A stretch of 64,000 bases of DNA from NCBI RefSeq assembly GCF_020735385.1, contig NZ_CP085953.1:62001-126000 (forward strand), written 5' to 3'. Position numbers and translations under genes: made by a program. Positions 54,107 to 63,849 of this stretch are shown here, in pieces; positions within the stretch are counted from its first letter, which is position 1; each line of letters begins with the position of its first letter. Source of the stretch: Granulicatella elegans (GTDB lineage: Bacteria > Bacillota > Bacilli > Lactobacillales > Aerococcaceae). Below the pieces are notes generated by a model. That model saw only the letters and a program-made list of their open reading frames with translations, ran no database searches and had not been told where the DNA came from.

Positions 54107-56755
54107 TCAGTCTTTGTCCAAGCCCATCGTTCTCATTATTGCTTTTGCAATTTCAACGAATGGAACAATTGAGAATGCCGCTGCTAACACCATTAACCAT
54201 TGTTCTAAAGTCAACACTGTCACACTAAACACAGTCGTTAAACCAGGAATAACTAAAACAGATAATAACATTAAAGCAGACACAACAATCGCAATATTGA
54301 ACATTTTATTTTTAAATACCCCAACTGTTGCTAAAGATTTATAAACAGATTTCACATTAAATGCATGGAATAATTGAATTAAACCAAGAGATGCAAATGC
54401 CATTGTTTCACCAGTTGGAACTCCCCAACCTGCTACATGAGTCGCATACCAATAAACGAATAAAGTAACTCCACCTTCAAAGATACCTTGATAGTAAATA
54501 CTTGGTAATACCCCATTTGATAAGAAGTTAGAACTCTTACCACGAGGTGGATGTTTCATAATATCTGCTTCTGCCTCTTCCATACCCAAAGTAATCGCTG
54601 GGAATACGTCTGTTACTAAGTTAATCCATAAAATATGAATTGGTTCAAGTATTGACCAACCAGCCATTGTGGCAATAAATAATGTCATTACTTCCCCTAA
54701 GTTAGCAGATAATAAATATTGAACTGCTTTTTGGATATTCGAGAATACTTTACGACCTTCTTCTACGGCTACAACGATTGTCTCAAAGTTATCATCTGCA
54801 AGAACCATATCACTAGCACCTTTAGATACTTCAGTACCAGTAATCCCCATACCTACACCGATATCCGCTTGTTTTAGAGATGGAGCATCATTTACACCGT
54901 CACCAGTCATTGAAACAACTTTTCCATCTGCTTGCCATGCTTTTACAATACGAACTTTATGCTCTGGAGATACACGTGCGTAAACTGAGTAATCTTCAAT
55001 TGTACGTGCTAATTCTTCATCAGAAATTGCATTTAATTCTGCACCAGTTAAGACACCATCTTCTTGGTCAGGACGTAAAATTCCTAAACGTTTTGCAATT
55101 GCTTGAGCTGTATCACGGTGGTCACCTGTAATCATTACCGTACGAATACCTGCTTCTTTTGCAACTTGAATCGCTAAAGCTGCTTCTTTTCTTTCAGGGT
55201 CAATCATTCCGACTAATCCAGCAAATACAAAGTCGAACTCAACAGATTCTGAATCCATTGTTTCTGGGATTTGGTCAATGTATTTATAAGCAATGGCTAA
55301 TACACGTAAAGCTTGGGTCGCCATTTCTTTATTTAAGCGAGCTAATGTATCACGGTCTTCTTGAGTAATTGGGCGAACTTGTCCGTGTTCTTCAATATGA
55401 GTGACTTTTTCAAATAACATATCTGGAGCACCTTTTGTCGCTACTAAATAGTTTCCATCTTCTAATTGATGAATCGTTGACATTAATTTACGAGTTGAAT
55501 CAAATGGCACTTCCGCTACACGTGGATGTTTTTCTAAATCAACACGTACATCATACCCTTTATCTAATCCAAATTGAACCATCGCTGTTTCAGTTGGATC
55601 CCCAATTAATTTATCTTCCGTAATTTTAGTATCATTAGCTAAATTCATCATACGAAGTGCAGCAATTGATTCGTTCATTTCTTCGTGTGCATCATGAATT
55701 TCATTGTTAAATACCATTTTCTCAACGGTCATTTGGTTTAATGTTAACGTACCTGTTTTATCTGAACAAATAACTTCTACACCACCTAATGTTTCAACGG
55801 CTGGTAATTTACGAACTAATGCATGACGGCTTGCCATTTTTTGAGTTCCTAATGCTAAAATAATCGTTGAAATCGCTGGTAAACCTTCTGGAATCGCTGC
55901 GACTGCAATCGCAATGGCTGTTAATAACATATGAGTCCATTCGTATCCACGAATTAAACCCATTCCGAAAATGATAACAGCAATGACTAAAATCATAATT
56001 GTTAACCATTTACCTAGAGCATCTTGGTTTTCTTGTAATGGAGTTTTACTTTCTTCTGTGTTTGCTAACATATGGGCAATTTTACCAACTTCAGTATCCA
56101 TACCTGTTGCAGTAACAACCCCTAACGCACGTCCGTAAGTCACATTTGTACTTGCAAATGCCATATTTGAACGGTCACCAATACCAACATCTTCCCCTTC
56201 AGGAATGCTTAAATCTTTTTCTACCGGAACAGATTCCCCTGTTAAGGCAGCTTCTTCAATTTTAATCGTATTGACTTCTAATAATCGCATATCTGCAGGA
56301 ACCACATCTCCTGCTTCTAAAATCACGATATCTCCGACTACAATTTCTTCCCCTTTTACATGAACGGGTTCACCATCACGTAAAACTGTCGCAACTGGAG
56401 AAGCCATTTTTTGTAAGGCTTCAATTGCTTCTTCTGCTTTTGATTCTTGAATTACCCCTACAATTGCATTTAAGATAACAACGGCCAAAATTACAATTGC
56501 ATCCGTTGGATCTAGAGCTCCTTCATGGGCAAAAAATGAAATAACTGCTGCTGCAAGTAAGACAATAATCATAAAATCTTTAAACTGATTAATGAATTTT
56601 TGCAATAAAGTAGTTTTTTCACCTGCTTGTAAAGCATTTAGACCGTATTTTTCTAAACGTTCTTTTGCTTGAGCAGAAGTTAACCCTTCTTTAGTAGATT
56701 GTACACTGGAAAGAACTTGTTCTTCCGTTTGTGTGTATGCGGCTTGTTTTGTCAC
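54107..56755 (-). CDS. P-type cation ATPase (calcium/manganese exporter type, MgtA/YoaB-like)
   Basis: The protein (882 residues) is a P-type type IIA ATPase with the actuator TGES (AALTGESVPVEK), the CPx-free ion site PEGLPAI, the phosphorylation motif ICSDKTGTLTLNQ and the hinge MTGDGVNDAPSLKQADIGVGM. About ten membrane helices are predicted. By family it would be called a calcium pump. The yybP-ykoY (Mn2+) riboswitch upstream (56826-56919) strongly suggests the physiological cargo is manganese, as for the YoaB/MgtA ATPases of Lactococcus and pneumococcus. I start it at GTG 56755, eight bases after AAAGGAG; the GTG at 56764 overlaps that site. A structured repeat follows the stop. Confidence 0.92.
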   Translation of the reverse strand: MTKQAAYTQTEEQVLSSVQSTKEGLTSAQAKERLEKYGLNALQAGEKTTLLQKFINQFKDFMIIVLLAAAVISFFAHEGALDPTDAIVILAVVILNAIVGVIQESKAEEAIEALQKMASPVATVLRDGEPVHVKGEEIVVGDIVILEAGDVVPADMRLLEVNTIKIEEAALTGESVPVEKDLSIPEGEDVGIGDRSNMAFASTNVTYGRALGVVTATGMDTEVGKIAHMLANTEESKTPLQENQDALGKWLTIMILVIAVIIFGMGLIRGYEWTHMLLTAIAIAVAAIPEGLPAISTIILALGTQKMASRHALVRKLPAVETLGGVEVICSDKTGTLTLNQMTVEKMVFNNEIHDAHEEMNESIAALRMMNLANDTKITEDKLIGDPTETAMVQFGLDKGYDVRVDLEKHPRVAEVPFDSTRKLMSTIHQLEDGNYLVATKGAPDMLFEKVTHIEEHGQVRPITQEDRDTLARLNKEMATQALRVLAIAYKYIDQIPETMDSESVEFDFVFAGLVGMIDPERKEAALAIQVAKEAGIRTVMITGDHRDTAQAIAKRLGILRPDQEDGVLTGAELNAISDEELARTIEDYSVYARVSPEHKVRIVKAWQADGKVVSMTGDGVNDAPSLKQADIGVGMGITGTEVSKGASDMVLADDNFETIVVAVEEGRKVFSNIQKAVQYLLSANLGEVMTLFIATMAGWSILEPIHILWINLVTDVFPAITLGMEEAEADIMKHPPRGKSSNFLSNGVLPSIYYQGIFEGGVTLFVYWYATHVAGWGVPTGETMAFASLGLIQLFHAFNVKSVYKSLATVGVFKNKMFNIAIVVSALMLLSVLVIPGLTTVFSVTVLTLEQWLMVLAAAFSIVPFVEIAKAIMRTMGLDKD

Positions 56756-56787
56756 AGTCGACACTCCTTTATATTTTTTATCCCCAT

Positions 56788-56833
56788 AAAAAAAGACTTA
56801 TACTACTTCAATGACTTGAAAATAGCATAAGTC
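56788..56833 (-). terminator. Riboswitch expression platform terminator
   Basis: AGACTTATGCTA and TAGTATAAGTCT with TTTTTTT. Its 5' arm includes the 3' strand of the aptamer P1 stem, so the two structures exclude each other. Confidence 0.85.
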
Positions 56834-56919
56834 TCACTAATTAAGATAATACCAGCGAAACAGGTTCACTTGTTGTTGATATTACCACAACTTTCGTTGC
56901 CAGTTACTCCCTTATGGAG
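56826..56919 (-). promoter_or_regulatory. yybP-ykoY (Mn2+) riboswitch aptamer
   Basis: Minus-strand CATAAGGGAGTA opens the aptamer and GTGAGACTTATG closes it, the paired conserved ends of this class. TATCAACAACAAGTG and ACCTGTTTCGCTGG inside fit the four-way junction. Metal binding should free the antiterminated state and turn on the ATPase gene. Assignment is by eye. Confidence 0.8.
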
Positions 56920-56939
56920 ATGTTGAATTTATAAGAAAT

Positions 56940-56968
56940 ACTATACCAAAGACAGCATTAAAATGCAA
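56940..56968 (-). promoter_or_regulatory. Promoter of the riboswitch-ATPase unit
   Basis: TTGCAT (56963-56968) and TATAGT (56940-56945) are 17 bases apart. Confidence 0.7.
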
Positions 56969-56993
56969 ATGATTCGAAAAGCATTTTAAACGA

Positions 56994-58778
56994 TCATTGT
57001 TTATATTCTCGTATCACTTTCATAAACGCTTCCCCATAAGTCTCTAGTTTTTTCTCCCCAACTCCACTAATTTGTAAGAATTCTCTATCCGTTGTCGGTA
57101 AATGACGACAAAATTCTTTCAGAGTTTTATCTGAGAAGACTAAGAATGGTGGAACATGTTGAGCAAAGGCTAAATCCATACGAATCGAACGTAATCGGTC
57201 AAACAAGACTTCATCAAATGGTACATTATCTTGAACTTTATGTTGTTGAATCGCATCTGGTTTTTGCAGAATTTGCGCTACAATTGGTTTCACTTCGATT
57301 TTCTCACGGTTTTTCAATGCTTTCTTTCCTAAATCACTCACTTGTAAAATCGGATATTGTAATCCTTCCGTTTCGATATAGCGATCTGCAATTAAAGAAG
57401 AGATAAATTCTTTTAACGCTTTATCCGAATAGTCTTTCATAATTCCATAAGTAGATAATTGGTCAAAGTGTAGAGCCTTCATTTCAGCTCGTTTACTTCC
57501 TCGTAACACTTCAGATACTTTACTCATTCCATATCTTTCTTTCATACGAATAATACAGGACAAAATCATTTGAGCTTGTGGCGTTACGTCGCTCAACTCC
57601 ACTTTATTCAAGCAGTTCGTACAATGCCCGCAATCTTCCGATATATCTTTTTGACCAAAATAATTCAGCATAAACCCTCGCAAACAACGAACGGTTCGAC
57701 AATAATCAATCATCTCATTAAGTTTTGCCATGCCAACTTTATCTTGATTTTGCTTCACTAAAAATTTATTAATAATAATGTCTTTTGCCCCATATAATAA
57801 AATACATTCTGCAGGCTCACCATCTCGCCCTGCGCGTCCTGCTTCTTGATAATAGCTTTCGATATCTTTTGGCATATTGTAGTGAATCACTTTTCTCACA
57901 TTGGATTTATCAATCCCCATTCCAAATGCATTCGTTGCCACAATGACATCAATACGGTCAAATATAAAATCTTCCTGTACTTTACTTCTAGCTTCAGGGC
58001 TTAATCCTGCATGATACCAATCCGCAGCAATTCCCTTCTTTTGTAATTTCTCACAGACTTTTTCGACTTCTTTGCGAGTGTTACAAAATACAATCGTGGG
58101 TTCCTTTTCCTTAATCAACTCTAGTAGACGGCTCATTTTATCCCTTGGCTCTTCCATTCCAAAATATAAATTTGCACGGTCAAAACTTGTGACAACTTCA
58201 AAAGGATGTTGTAATTTTAATTGTTGCTTAATGTCTAAGCGAACTCTTGGAGTAGCCGTCGCAGTAAAAGCTGCCACAATGGGACGAGTCGGAAGTTGTG
58301 CAACAAATGTATCAATATTTTGATAACTCGGTCTAAAATCTTGCCCCCACTGAGAAATACAGTGCGCTTCGTCTACTGCAACCATACTAATCTGTATCCC
58401 TTGCATCATCTCTAGAAATCCTTCTTGTTCAAACCTTTCTGGAGCAACATACAATAACTTCACTTCTCCACGTTGCAATTGCTCCATAGCTTGGTAATAT
58501 TCACTTCTACTCATGGCACTATTGAATAAAACCGCTTGAATTCCCATTTCTCTTAATGATGTCACTTGATCATACATTAAGGAAATTAATGGGGATACCA
58601 CAATGGTTATTCCCTCTAACATTAAGGCTGGTACTTGGAAACAAATGGATTTCCCTGCAGAAGTTGGCATAATCGCTAGAACATCTCTTTTAGATAAAAT
58701 CGTTTCAATAATTTCTGCTTGAGCAGGTCTGAAGCTATCGTAACCATAATAATGTTTTAAAATTCCTTCCTTATTCAT
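56994..58778 (-). CDS. recQ: ATP-dependent DNA helicase RecQ
   Basis: RecQ is a 3'-5' superfamily 2 helicase of recombination repair. The protein (594 residues) has motif 0/I (FRPAQ and MPTSAGKS), DEAH (AVDEAHCISQWG), motif III (AFTATATP) and motif VI (YYQEAGRAGRDG). The zinc site is CRTVRCLRGF with CGHCTNC, then winged-helix and HRDC domains (ending VGEKKLETYGEAFMKVI). The ATG at 58778 follows GGGGGGAG. Its start overlaps the end of the upstream PdxR-type gene by eight bases, so it may be read from the same transcript. Confidence 0.96.
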   Translation of the reverse strand: MNKEGILKHYYGYDSFRPAQAEIIETILSKRDVLAIMPTSAGKSICFQVPALMLEGITIVVSPLISLMYDQVTSLREMGIQAVLFNSAMSRSEYYQAMEQLQRGEVKLLYVAPERFEQEGFLEMMQGIQISMVAVDEAHCISQWGQDFRPSYQNIDTFVAQLPTRPIVAAFTATATPRVRLDIKQQLKLQHPFEVVTSFDRANLYFGMEEPRDKMSRLLELIKEKEPTIVFCNTRKEVEKVCEKLQKKGIAADWYHAGLSPEARSKVQEDFIFDRIDVIVATNAFGMGIDKSNVRKVIHYNMPKDIESYYQEAGRAGRDGEPAECILLYGAKDIIINKFLVKQNQDKVGMAKLNEMIDYCRTVRCLRGFMLNYFGQKDISEDCGHCTNCLNKVELSDVTPQAQMILSCIIRMKERYGMSKVSEVLRGSKRAEMKALHFDQLSTYGIMKDYSDKALKEFISSLIADRYIETEGLQYPILQVSDLGKKALKNREKIEVKPIVAQILQKPDAIQQHKVQDNVPFDEVLFDRLRSIRMDLAFAQHVPPFLVFSDKTLKEFCRHLPTTDREFLQISGVGEKKLETYGEAFMKVIREYKQ

Positions 58779-60054
58779 CAACTCCCCCCTCTTCTAGTAA
58801 GTGTATTAAATCTTGCATATCTGTCATCGATAAAGCATAGACATCTAATGAAAAAATTTGAGGTATTATTTCTTCAATGTAAGCTTCTTCTAATGTATCA
58901 ATTGTTATGCCTGAATGTAGCGGTCCTTTCAAAAGTGATAATTGGCTATTTTCTAATAACAACTGTGTCCCATGTAAATGTGTTTTTCCTACAGTTGATT
59001 GTTCTAATAATTGTCTAAATTGTTGGGATTTCTCATGATAGTGAGCCACCATTTTTTGTCGATGCTTTTCAAATAAGCCATTTTGAATAAATAACGCTAA
59101 TGTTTTTTGCATGAGTAAATTCGAGTCAAAATCTAATAATTGCTTTCTCTTCTCAAATTCCTTTATGAAAGCATTTGGTAGTACGACAATTCCCATTTTA
59201 AAAGCAGAAAATATAATCGATGAAAAAGATTTAACATAGATGACTCTTTCATTCGTATCAAAATAATGTAAAGGCGTAGCAGTTCCTCGTTCGTAATCCG
59301 CCATATAATCGTCTTCAATAATATAGACTTGGTATTTTTCTGCTAATTCAACGATTTTCTTTTTAACGCTATCTGGATAACTTATTCCTAGTGGATTATG
59401 AAATCTAGAAATCGTATAAAAATAACGAATTGTCCCACTTTGAAAAATTCGTTCTAACTTTTCTAATGAAATCGTATCTTGCGTCTGTTCTCGTTCAATG
59501 ATTTGATACGGAATTCCTAACTCCTTCACTAATTGATTCATACGACTATACGTCGGCTGTTCTAATAACAGTCCCCCTGTCCCAATCAATTGGAGTAAAA
59601 TATATAAAGCTTGTTGTGTCCCCGTTGTAATGGATAATTGACCTTCCTTTGCATACACTCCATAACTTTCTAATAAAGGCACCATTGCTTCAATTAATTC
59701 ACGGTCACCTCTGACGGATTCCCTCTGATTACTAACACCTTCATAACTTGCCATAACCGATTCATTCAAACATTTTCTAAAATCTTCAATTGGAAATTGT
59801 AGCGGATTTGGCAACCCAATTTTTGTCGTGTTTCGAACAGGTACTCGATTTTTCAATACATAATACCCACTCTTTTCAACTGGATAAATTAAACTTTCTT
59901 CCTTTAAGAGATGTAACGCTTTTAATATCGTGTCTTTATTACAATCATATTGTTGAATCATTTCACGAATGGAAGGAAGTCGATCTCCCTTTTTATAAAT
60001 ACCTTCTTCGATTTGCTGACGAATTTGAAGACTTACTTCTTGATATTTAAACAT
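58771..60054 (-). CDS. pdxR: MocR/PdxR-type regulator (GntR helix-turn-helix plus aminotransferase fold)
   Basis: The 427-residue protein has a GntR-type winged helix (IEEGIYKKGDRLPSIREMIQQY, about residues 12-75) and a class I aminotransferase-like domain. A PLP-type lysine lies in VIYVKSFSSIIFSAFKMG. Such proteins bind PLP and control vitamin B6 genes. The ATG at 60054 is chosen for GGAGG seven bases upstream. It is divergent from a pyridoxal kinase and ECF transporter gene pair. The gap contains TGTACCGGTACA and a further TGTACC over the kinase -35, the expected operator layout, so control of B6 salvage is very likely. Confidence 0.88.
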   Translation of the reverse strand: MFKYQEVSLQIRQQIEEGIYKKGDRLPSIREMIQQYDCNKDTILKALHLLKEESLIYPVEKSGYYVLKNRVPVRNTTKIGLPNPLQFPIEDFRKCLNESVMASYEGVSNQRESVRGDRELIEAMVPLLESYGVYAKEGQLSITTGTQQALYILLQLIGTGGLLLEQPTYSRMNQLVKELGIPYQIIEREQTQDTISLEKLERIFQSGTIRYFYTISRFHNPLGISYPDSVKKKIVELAEKYQVYIIEDDYMADYERGTATPLHYFDTNERVIYVKSFSSIIFSAFKMGIVVLPNAFIKEFEKRKQLLDFDSNLLMQKTLALFIQNGLFEKHRQKMVAHYHEKSQQFRQLLEQSTVGKTHLHGTQLLLENSQLSLLKGPLHSGITIDTLEEAYIEEIIPQIFSLDVYALSMTDMQDLIHLLEEGGVDE

Positions 60055-60068
60055 CACAAACCTCCATC

Positions 60069-60104
60069 TGTACCGGTACAATTCTTCTCGAAAAATATTG
60101 TACC
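60069..60104. promoter_or_regulatory. PdxR operator sites
   Basis: TGTACCGGTACA (60069-60080) is a perfect palindrome, and a third half site TGTACC (60099-60104) overlaps the -35 of the pdxK promoter. The mix of inverted and direct half sites is typical of MocR regulators. Confidence 0.72.
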
Positions 60105-60126
60105 TTATCCCATCCTGAATTACAAT
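60098..60126 (+). promoter_or_regulatory. Promoter of the B6 salvage genes
   Basis: TTGTAC (60098-60103) and TACAAT (60121-60126) are 17 bases apart. Confidence 0.72.
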
Positions 60127-60158
60127 AAGTTCAACTTCTAAAAATAGGAGGTACTTTT

Positions 60159-61001
60159 GTGGTACAAAAAAGGATCATATTGGCCAATGACTTATCCGGA
60201 ATCGGAAAAGTAGCACTGACTCCTACCATTCCGATTATGGCATGTTGTCAGATTGAAACGATACTTTTACCAACTATTTTACTGTCCTCTCATACAGGAG
60301 GATTCCAACAAATCGCTATCCAAGAACTACTAGACTTTACAAAACAAAGTTTAGCACAATGGAAAGCATTAAATTTAAAAATAGATGCACTATTTATTGG
60401 ATATTGCAGACAAATGGAACAATTGAAAGTCTTGTTAGACTATCATACAACTCAAAGTCCAGATGCTCTACTCATCGTTGACCCCATTATGGGCGACCAT
60501 GGAAAGTTATATAGTGGTTTTACTGAAGCATATGTCCAACAAATGAGAAACGTTTGTTCCAAAGCGGATGTTATTCTTCCCAATCTCACTGAAGCTGCAT
60601 TATTAACCCAAACAGAGTATTTAGAAGGAATTCAACCAGTAGAATCCTATCAAGCTCTTGCTAAGAAATTAGCAGATTTAGGATGTAAAAAAGTCATCTT
60701 GACTGGTATTCAACTAGAAGTTGGTTCTATCGGATTATTGAGCTATGATGCTATAACAGAACAGTTTGCGACAGCTTTTACACCACATTATCCACATCAT
60801 TTTTTTGGAACTGGAGATATTGTTTCAGCTATTTTGAGTTCTTGTATTTTACAAGGATTTTCTTTAGAAAAAGCTTTATCAACAGCTACAACCTTTCTTG
60901 ATGCTACTCTTCAAGAAACGATTGCTCAACAAAAAGATTTACAATATGGAGTTGCTTTCGAGCCACAATTGCATCTTCTCACACAATTATTTCATTCATA
61001 G
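60159..61001 (+). CDS. Pyridoxal kinase family protein
   Basis: The 280-residue ribokinase-fold protein phosphorylates pyridoxal, pyridoxine or pyridoxamine to the 5'-phosphate. It shows NDLSGIGKVALTPTIPIMA near the start, the substrate loop SSHTGGF, VDPIMGDHGKLY and the anion-hole FFGTGDIVSAIL with its catalytic Asp. It starts at a GTG, with AGGAGGT about six bases upstream. Divergence from a PdxR-type regulator and a downstream ECF S component make B6 salvage the likely role; a hydroxymethylpyrimidine kinase is less likely. Confidence 0.88.
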   Translation: MVQKRIILANDLSGIGKVALTPTIPIMACCQIETILLPTILLSSHTGGFQQIAIQELLDFTKQSLAQWKALNLKIDALFIGYCRQMEQLKVLLDYHTTQSPDALLIVDPIMGDHGKLYSGFTEAYVQQMRNVCSKADVILPNLTEAALLTQTEYLEGIQPVESYQALAKKLADLGCKKVILTGIQLEVGSIGLLSYDAITEQFATAFTPHYPHHFFGTGDIVSAILSSCILQGFSLEKALSTATTFLDATLQETIAQQKDLQYGVAFEPQLHLLTQLFHS

Positions 61002-61018
61002 AAAGTAGGAATTATAGT

Positions 61019-61558
61019 ATGAAACATTATTCATTACGAGAAATGACACAAATCGCATTATTTGCCGCTTTAATTTTCTTAGGAGTTCAGTTATTTAGAA
61101 TTCCATTGGGACACCAATTCGTCCACTTTGGAAATGCCCTAGTCGTTGTTGGGTGCTTAGTATTCGGTAGTAAAAAAGGAGCCATTGCTGCTACTTTAGG
61201 CTTAGGAATTTTCGATATTTTAAATGGATATGCCGCTGAAGTTTGGATTACAATTTTAGAATCTCTGATTGTATGCTGGGGAATTCACCTTGTTTATGAA
61301 AAAACTCTTCATCAAAACGATAAAGCTGTAAATATTATCGGAATTGGTATTTTAGCTGCTGTTATTAAAATTATTTTAAACTTAGTAAAATACACTTTCC
61401 TTCGTGGAATGATTATTGGTGGATTAGCATTTACCCCTGCATTCGTTGCAGCCTTCACTAAAATTTTAGGAACATTTGGTTCAGCTGCTTTCACAGTCAT
61501 TACTGTTCCAATTTTATATCCAATTTTCAAAAAAATTTATCAACAATTTAAAGCTTAA
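61019..61558 (+). CDS. ECF transporter S component, probably for vitamin B6
   Basis: The 179-residue integral membrane protein has about six helices with the arrangement of energy-coupling factor S components. LREMTQIALFAALIFLGVQLF leads, then HFGNALVVVGCLVFGSKKGA and LKYTFLRG-type loops. It would capture the vitamin and dock on a shared EcfAAT module encoded elsewhere. The gene follows the kinase after 17 bases and shares its promoter, so pyridoxal or pyridoxine is the likely substrate (PdxU-type). The ribosome site is weak, suggesting coupling. Confidence 0.85.
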   Translation: MKHYSLREMTQIALFAALIFLGVQLFRIPLGHQFVHFGNALVVVGCLVFGSKKGAIAATLGLGIFDILNGYAAEVWITILESLIVCWGIHLVYEKTLHQNDKAVNIIGIGILAAVIKIILNLVKYTFLRGMIIGGLAFTPAFVAAFTKILGTFGSAAFTVITVPILYPIFKKIYQQFKA

Positions 61559-61563
61559 TTTAT

Positions 61564-61600
61564 ACTAGCAAGAGACCTCTTTTCTCTTGCTAGTTTTTTA
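61564..61600. terminator. Bidirectional terminator overlapping the coiA stop
   Basis: ACTAGCAAGAGA-N7-TCTCTTGCTAGT with TTTTTTA. The TAG of coiA lies inside the stem. Confidence 0.87.
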
Positions 61601-62660
61601 TTTTCTTCCACTTACCGTCTGGCACTTGCGTCAGACTCTTTGTTTCCAGCATTATTTTTTTAAAAAAATGTTCTATCTCACACTGACAAACTTTCTCTTG
61701 CTCATAACATGAAGAAAAACGAATTTTCTTTTGTGTCGCTAATTTTTTCAAAAAATCATAACACTGCTGAATCGAAAAAATCTGATTTATTTTCAGTCGA
61801 TCAATGCCCATCCATAAGTATCCTTGCCAGATAAGGTTATAAGTTTTAATACTCCAAGAATATTTTGGATAACAACGGCATACCTCTAATTGATCCATTG
61901 ACCATCTATGATAATAGAGTACTTCTAGAAATTGCCGATTTTCTTTTTGAGGACTTAAAACAAATGCTTGCCACTCTTCTTTACTCCAAGAAGAATCTGT
62001 ACTAGCGGATTGGAAAATATGTACACACTCCGACTCTTCAAAAATCTGAAATACTTTCTTCCAATCGAGCTTACCTATATCACATCGACTTTCCTGAAAA
62101 AGATACTTCCTTTTTTGAAGGTGCAATGTCAGATGATGATGGATAATCCATTGTTTATCCGTATAGAAGCACAAATAATTCCCTAATTGTGGATGATATC
62201 GAATACAATACAAACTCATCTCACATAAATTTTTTTGTAAAAACTTCTTTCCAAGAATCCACGAGACATTTCTTTCTATACTTTCTAATGCCTTCGTTCG
62301 AGCAGTCATTTCTTTTATTGGAATGACACTACACTGATATTCCAACACCCATTCTTTACCCCCTACTTCAATGGTAAGATCCGGAATTTGCCCAATCACT
62401 GCTTCATACCGTTCTAATTCTGCCCTATATCCTTGTTGCACGAGACTCTCTTGTAATTCCTCCTTTCCTTTTTGATGTGCCTCTGTTTCTCCATCATGCC
62501 TTACTTGCGTTCTATGTCTGAAAAAATACTCTCCATTTTTCTTTTGACAAATTTGCACAAGTTCTCCACACGTCGGACAAACATAATCATTCGATTTATC
62601 TAATTCAATCCCTTTATACGCATATACTAATTCTCCATTTGAATCTCTTGCAATCTTCAT
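61590..62660 (-). CDS. coiA: Competence protein CoiA
   Basis: CoiA is a competence-induced protein needed for transformation that acts after DNA uptake, probably with RecA. The 356-residue protein has a CxxC-CX zinc-like N-terminus (YVCPTCGELVQICQKK), the FRHR motif and a PD-(D/E)XK nuclease core in QIPDLTIEVGGKEWVLEYQCS (Asp, Glu, Gln). GAGGTGG precedes the ATG at 62660. The upstream region (62677-62709) holds a T tract and CGTATA next to AAAAAATATTTTTT, an element shared with the Rpn-family gene at 16733. This may be a competence-specific promoter. Confidence 0.92.
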   Translation of the reverse strand: MKIARDSNGELVYAYKGIELDKSNDYVCPTCGELVQICQKKNGEYFFRHRTQVRHDGETEAHQKGKEELQESLVQQGYRAELERYEAVIGQIPDLTIEVGGKEWVLEYQCSVIPIKEMTARTKALESIERNVSWILGKKFLQKNLCEMSLYCIRYHPQLGNYLCFYTDKQWIIHHHLTLHLQKRKYLFQESRCDIGKLDWKKVFQIFEESECVHIFQSASTDSSWSKEEWQAFVLSPQKENRQFLEVLYYHRWSMDQLEVCRCYPKYSWSIKTYNLIWQGYLWMGIDRLKINQIFSIQQCYDFLKKLATQKKIRFSSCYEQEKVCQCEIEHFFKKIMLETKSLTQVPDGKWKKIKN

Positions 62661-62676
62661 TCAAACCACCTCAATT

Positions 62677-62709
62677 ATATATACGAAAAAATCTCAAAAA
62701 ATATTTTTT
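62677..62709 (-). promoter_or_regulatory. AT-rich promoter element of coiA
   Basis: ATATATACG-AAAAAA and AAAAAATATTTTTT (plus-strand reading). The second part is an exact AAAAN5TTTT ComK-type half box; the first, read on the minus strand, is a T tract followed by CGTATATA, similar to ComX-type boxes. Sigma-A boxes at normal spacing are absent. Confidence 0.5.
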
Positions 62710-62794
62710 ATTTCGAAAAAATTTCAAATGAATACTAGTGCAAACAAAAAAGATGAAAATAGAATTTTTCATTCTAATTCCACCTTACAAACAT

Positions 62795-63673
62795 TTAAAT
62801 CATTTCTAAATTTTTCTCTACTACAATATCCCATGAGCATCCTAGAGCACCTTCTCCTAAATGGGTTCCAATAACTGGGCCAAAGTATGATAGAGACGTT
62901 CTTAATTTTGGATATTTCTCTTGAATTTGAGCACGCCATGCTTCGCCTGCTTCTGGAGCATTCGCATGAATAATGACTAATTCATATCCATCTCCATCTG
63001 TCGTTTGTGTATCTTCTTCAAAGATTTGCTCAATACGTTTCATCGCTTTTTGCTGTGTACGAATTTTTTCCATTGCTACAATTTTCTTCTCTTCGAATGT
63101 TAGAATCGGTTTAATTTTCAACATAGAACCGACTAAAGCAGCACCAGCTGATAAACGTCCCCCTCTTTGAAGATGATTCAAATCATCTACAATGAAGTAA
63201 GCTCTTGTACGATCTACTAATTGCTGAACACAAGCTACAATTTCTTTAGCTGTATATGTTTCATCTTTTGCCATCATTGCAGCAAGACGAACCGCACGAG
63301 CTTGAGGTGCACAACTAATTCCTGAATCGATTGGATAAATCAATACTTCATCTTGTAATTCTTCAGCAACTGTCACTACTGTTTGATAAGTTCCACTAAT
63401 CCCACTGGATAAAAGAATTGGAATAATAGCATCATAATGATGGGATAATTCACGGAATAATTCAATCGTTTCACCAACTGCTGGTTGTGAACTAGTTGGA
63501 AGTACCTCTGAATTTTTTACTTTTTCATAGAAATCGGCAGTTGTCAAATCTTGTTCTTCACGATAACTTTCTTGTCCAAAAATAACTGATAGTGGCAATA
63601 CATGAATATTCCACTCACGGCGTTCTTCTGGTGTCAAATACGCAGTACTATCCGTTACGATCGCAATTTTCAT
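62795..63673 (-). CDS. DegV family fatty acid-binding protein
   Basis: The 292-residue protein is of the DegV/FakB family, which binds one fatty acid and presents it to the kinase FakA for use in phospholipids. It begins MKIAIVTDSTAYLTPEE, the family start, and has PTSSQPAVGETIELF, the fatty acid pocket SSGISGTYQT and HLQRGGRLSAGAALVGSML. AAAGGAG precedes the ATG. Which of several FakB paralogues this is cannot be judged. The gene stands alone. Confidence 0.93.
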   Translation of the reverse strand: MKIAIVTDSTAYLTPEERREWNIHVLPLSVIFGQESYREEQDLTTADFYEKVKNSEVLPTSSQPAVGETIELFRELSHHYDAIIPILLSSGISGTYQTVVTVAEELQDEVLIYPIDSGISCAPQARAVRLAAMMAKDETYTAKEIVACVQQLVDRTRAYFIVDDLNHLQRGGRLSAGAALVGSMLKIKPILTFEEKKIVAMEKIRTQQKAMKRIEQIFEEDTQTTDGDGYELVIIHANAPEAGEAWRAQIQEKYPKLRTSLSYFGPVIGTHLGEGALGCSWDIVVEKNLEMI

Positions 63674-63849
63674 TTACTCGACTCCTTTTCTTAAAATTAG
63701 CAACCACGTTACTTTCTGTAGTATACCAAAAATACAATTTTGGGGCAAACGTTGAAAATTGTAGAAAAAACAAAAAAAACCGAAAGAGGCATTTAGTTAG
63801 GGATTTATGAAAATTGAGTTTAACTGATAGCCTTTAAGCGGTACAAAAG

